A stretch of DNA of 13,357 nucleotides, from assembly GCA_031283865.1 (NCBI GenBank), contig JAITAX010000167.1:1-13357 (forward strand), given 5' to 3'. Every line of letters begins with the position of its first letter. Within the stretch, counting starts at the first letter, position 1. This stretch comes from Eubacteriales Family XIII. Incertae Sedis bacterium (GTDB taxonomy: Bacteria; Bacillota; Clostridia; Peptostreptococcales; Anaerovoracaceae). The notes under the pieces are model-generated. The model was not told where the DNA came from. It searched no databases and saw only the letters and a list, made by a program, of their open reading frames with translations. Shown here piece after piece: positions 13,285 to 13,357 of this stretch. The position numbers were made by a program, and so were the translations under genes.

Positions 13285-13357
13285 TTACGGCAGCAGTTCC
13301 CCGTACAGGCTGAAAGTGCGAACGCCCGTGACGCGCACGGGAAGCAGGCGGCCCGCG
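13285..13357 (-). CDS. miaB: C-terminal end of a MiaB-like methylthiotransferase (partial)
   Basis: Only the last 23 codons are in the window, read on the reverse strand and ending with TAA at 13285-13287. The tail GRLLPVRVTGVRTFSLYGEL fits the end of the TRAM domain of MiaB (usual pattern GxxVPVRITxAKTxSLxGEL). MiaB is the radical-SAM enzyme that adds a methylthio group to i6A37 in tRNAs reading codons that start with U. RimO and MtaB share the domain, but the SLxGEL ending favours MiaB. The radical-SAM cysteines are outside the window, so the symbol is provisional. Confidence 0.6.
   Translation of the reverse strand, partial: AGRLLPVRVTGVRTFSLYGELLP

Overview
The window looks like the chromosome of a GC-rich Clostridia-type Firmicute, possibly a Christensenellales-like or Oscillospiraceae-like gut anaerobe. 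The lineage is inferred from gene order (plsX-rnc-smc-ftsY, der-plsY-gpsA), Gram-positive style Shine-Dalgarno sequences, a Na+-pumping decarboxylase, a rubredoxin and a 'stalk' domain secreted protein. It cannot be fixed more closely without a search.

Layout. (1) 1-358 has no convincing gene; it holds two hairpins and leads into oadG/oadB (359-1686), the gamma- and beta-like membrane subunits of a Na+-translocating biotin-dependent decarboxylase. The carboxyltransferase and biotin-carrier subunits are not here. A strong GC hairpin follows oadB. (2) A good sigma-A-type promoter at 1818-1846 starts a dense same-strand cluster: plsX, rnc, smc, ftsY, der, plsY, gpsA and an alpha/beta hydrolase (1952-12137). 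Several of these genes overlap by 8-11 nt, which suggests one operon with translational coupling. (3) 12140-13284 is a decayed accessory pocket. It holds a 62-codon stub of a secreted stalk-domain protein, an AT-rich promoter with a VapB-type antitoxin gene, a broken vapC, a reverse-strand rubredoxin with an unusual first metal knuckle, and three tandem 71-bp AT-rich repeats. (4) At the right edge the last 23 codons of a reverse-strand gene match the C-terminal TRAM domain of MiaB.

How the genes fit together. PlsX, PlsY and GpsA supply the three steps that convert acyl-ACP and dihydroxyacetone phosphate to 1-acyl-glycerol-3-phosphate, the start of phospholipid synthesis. They share a transcription unit with RNase III (RNA processing), SMC (chromosome segregation), FtsY (membrane protein targeting) and Der (50S ribosome assembly), so it is a growth and envelope operon. 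acpP, which commonly lies between plsX and rnc in Firmicutes, is absent.

I found no clearly new biological system. The observations most worth a second look are the CxCG rubredoxin, the antitoxin whose toxin has been broken, the 71-bp repeat array with a terminator-like hairpin in its units, and a non-canonical G5 loop in Der.
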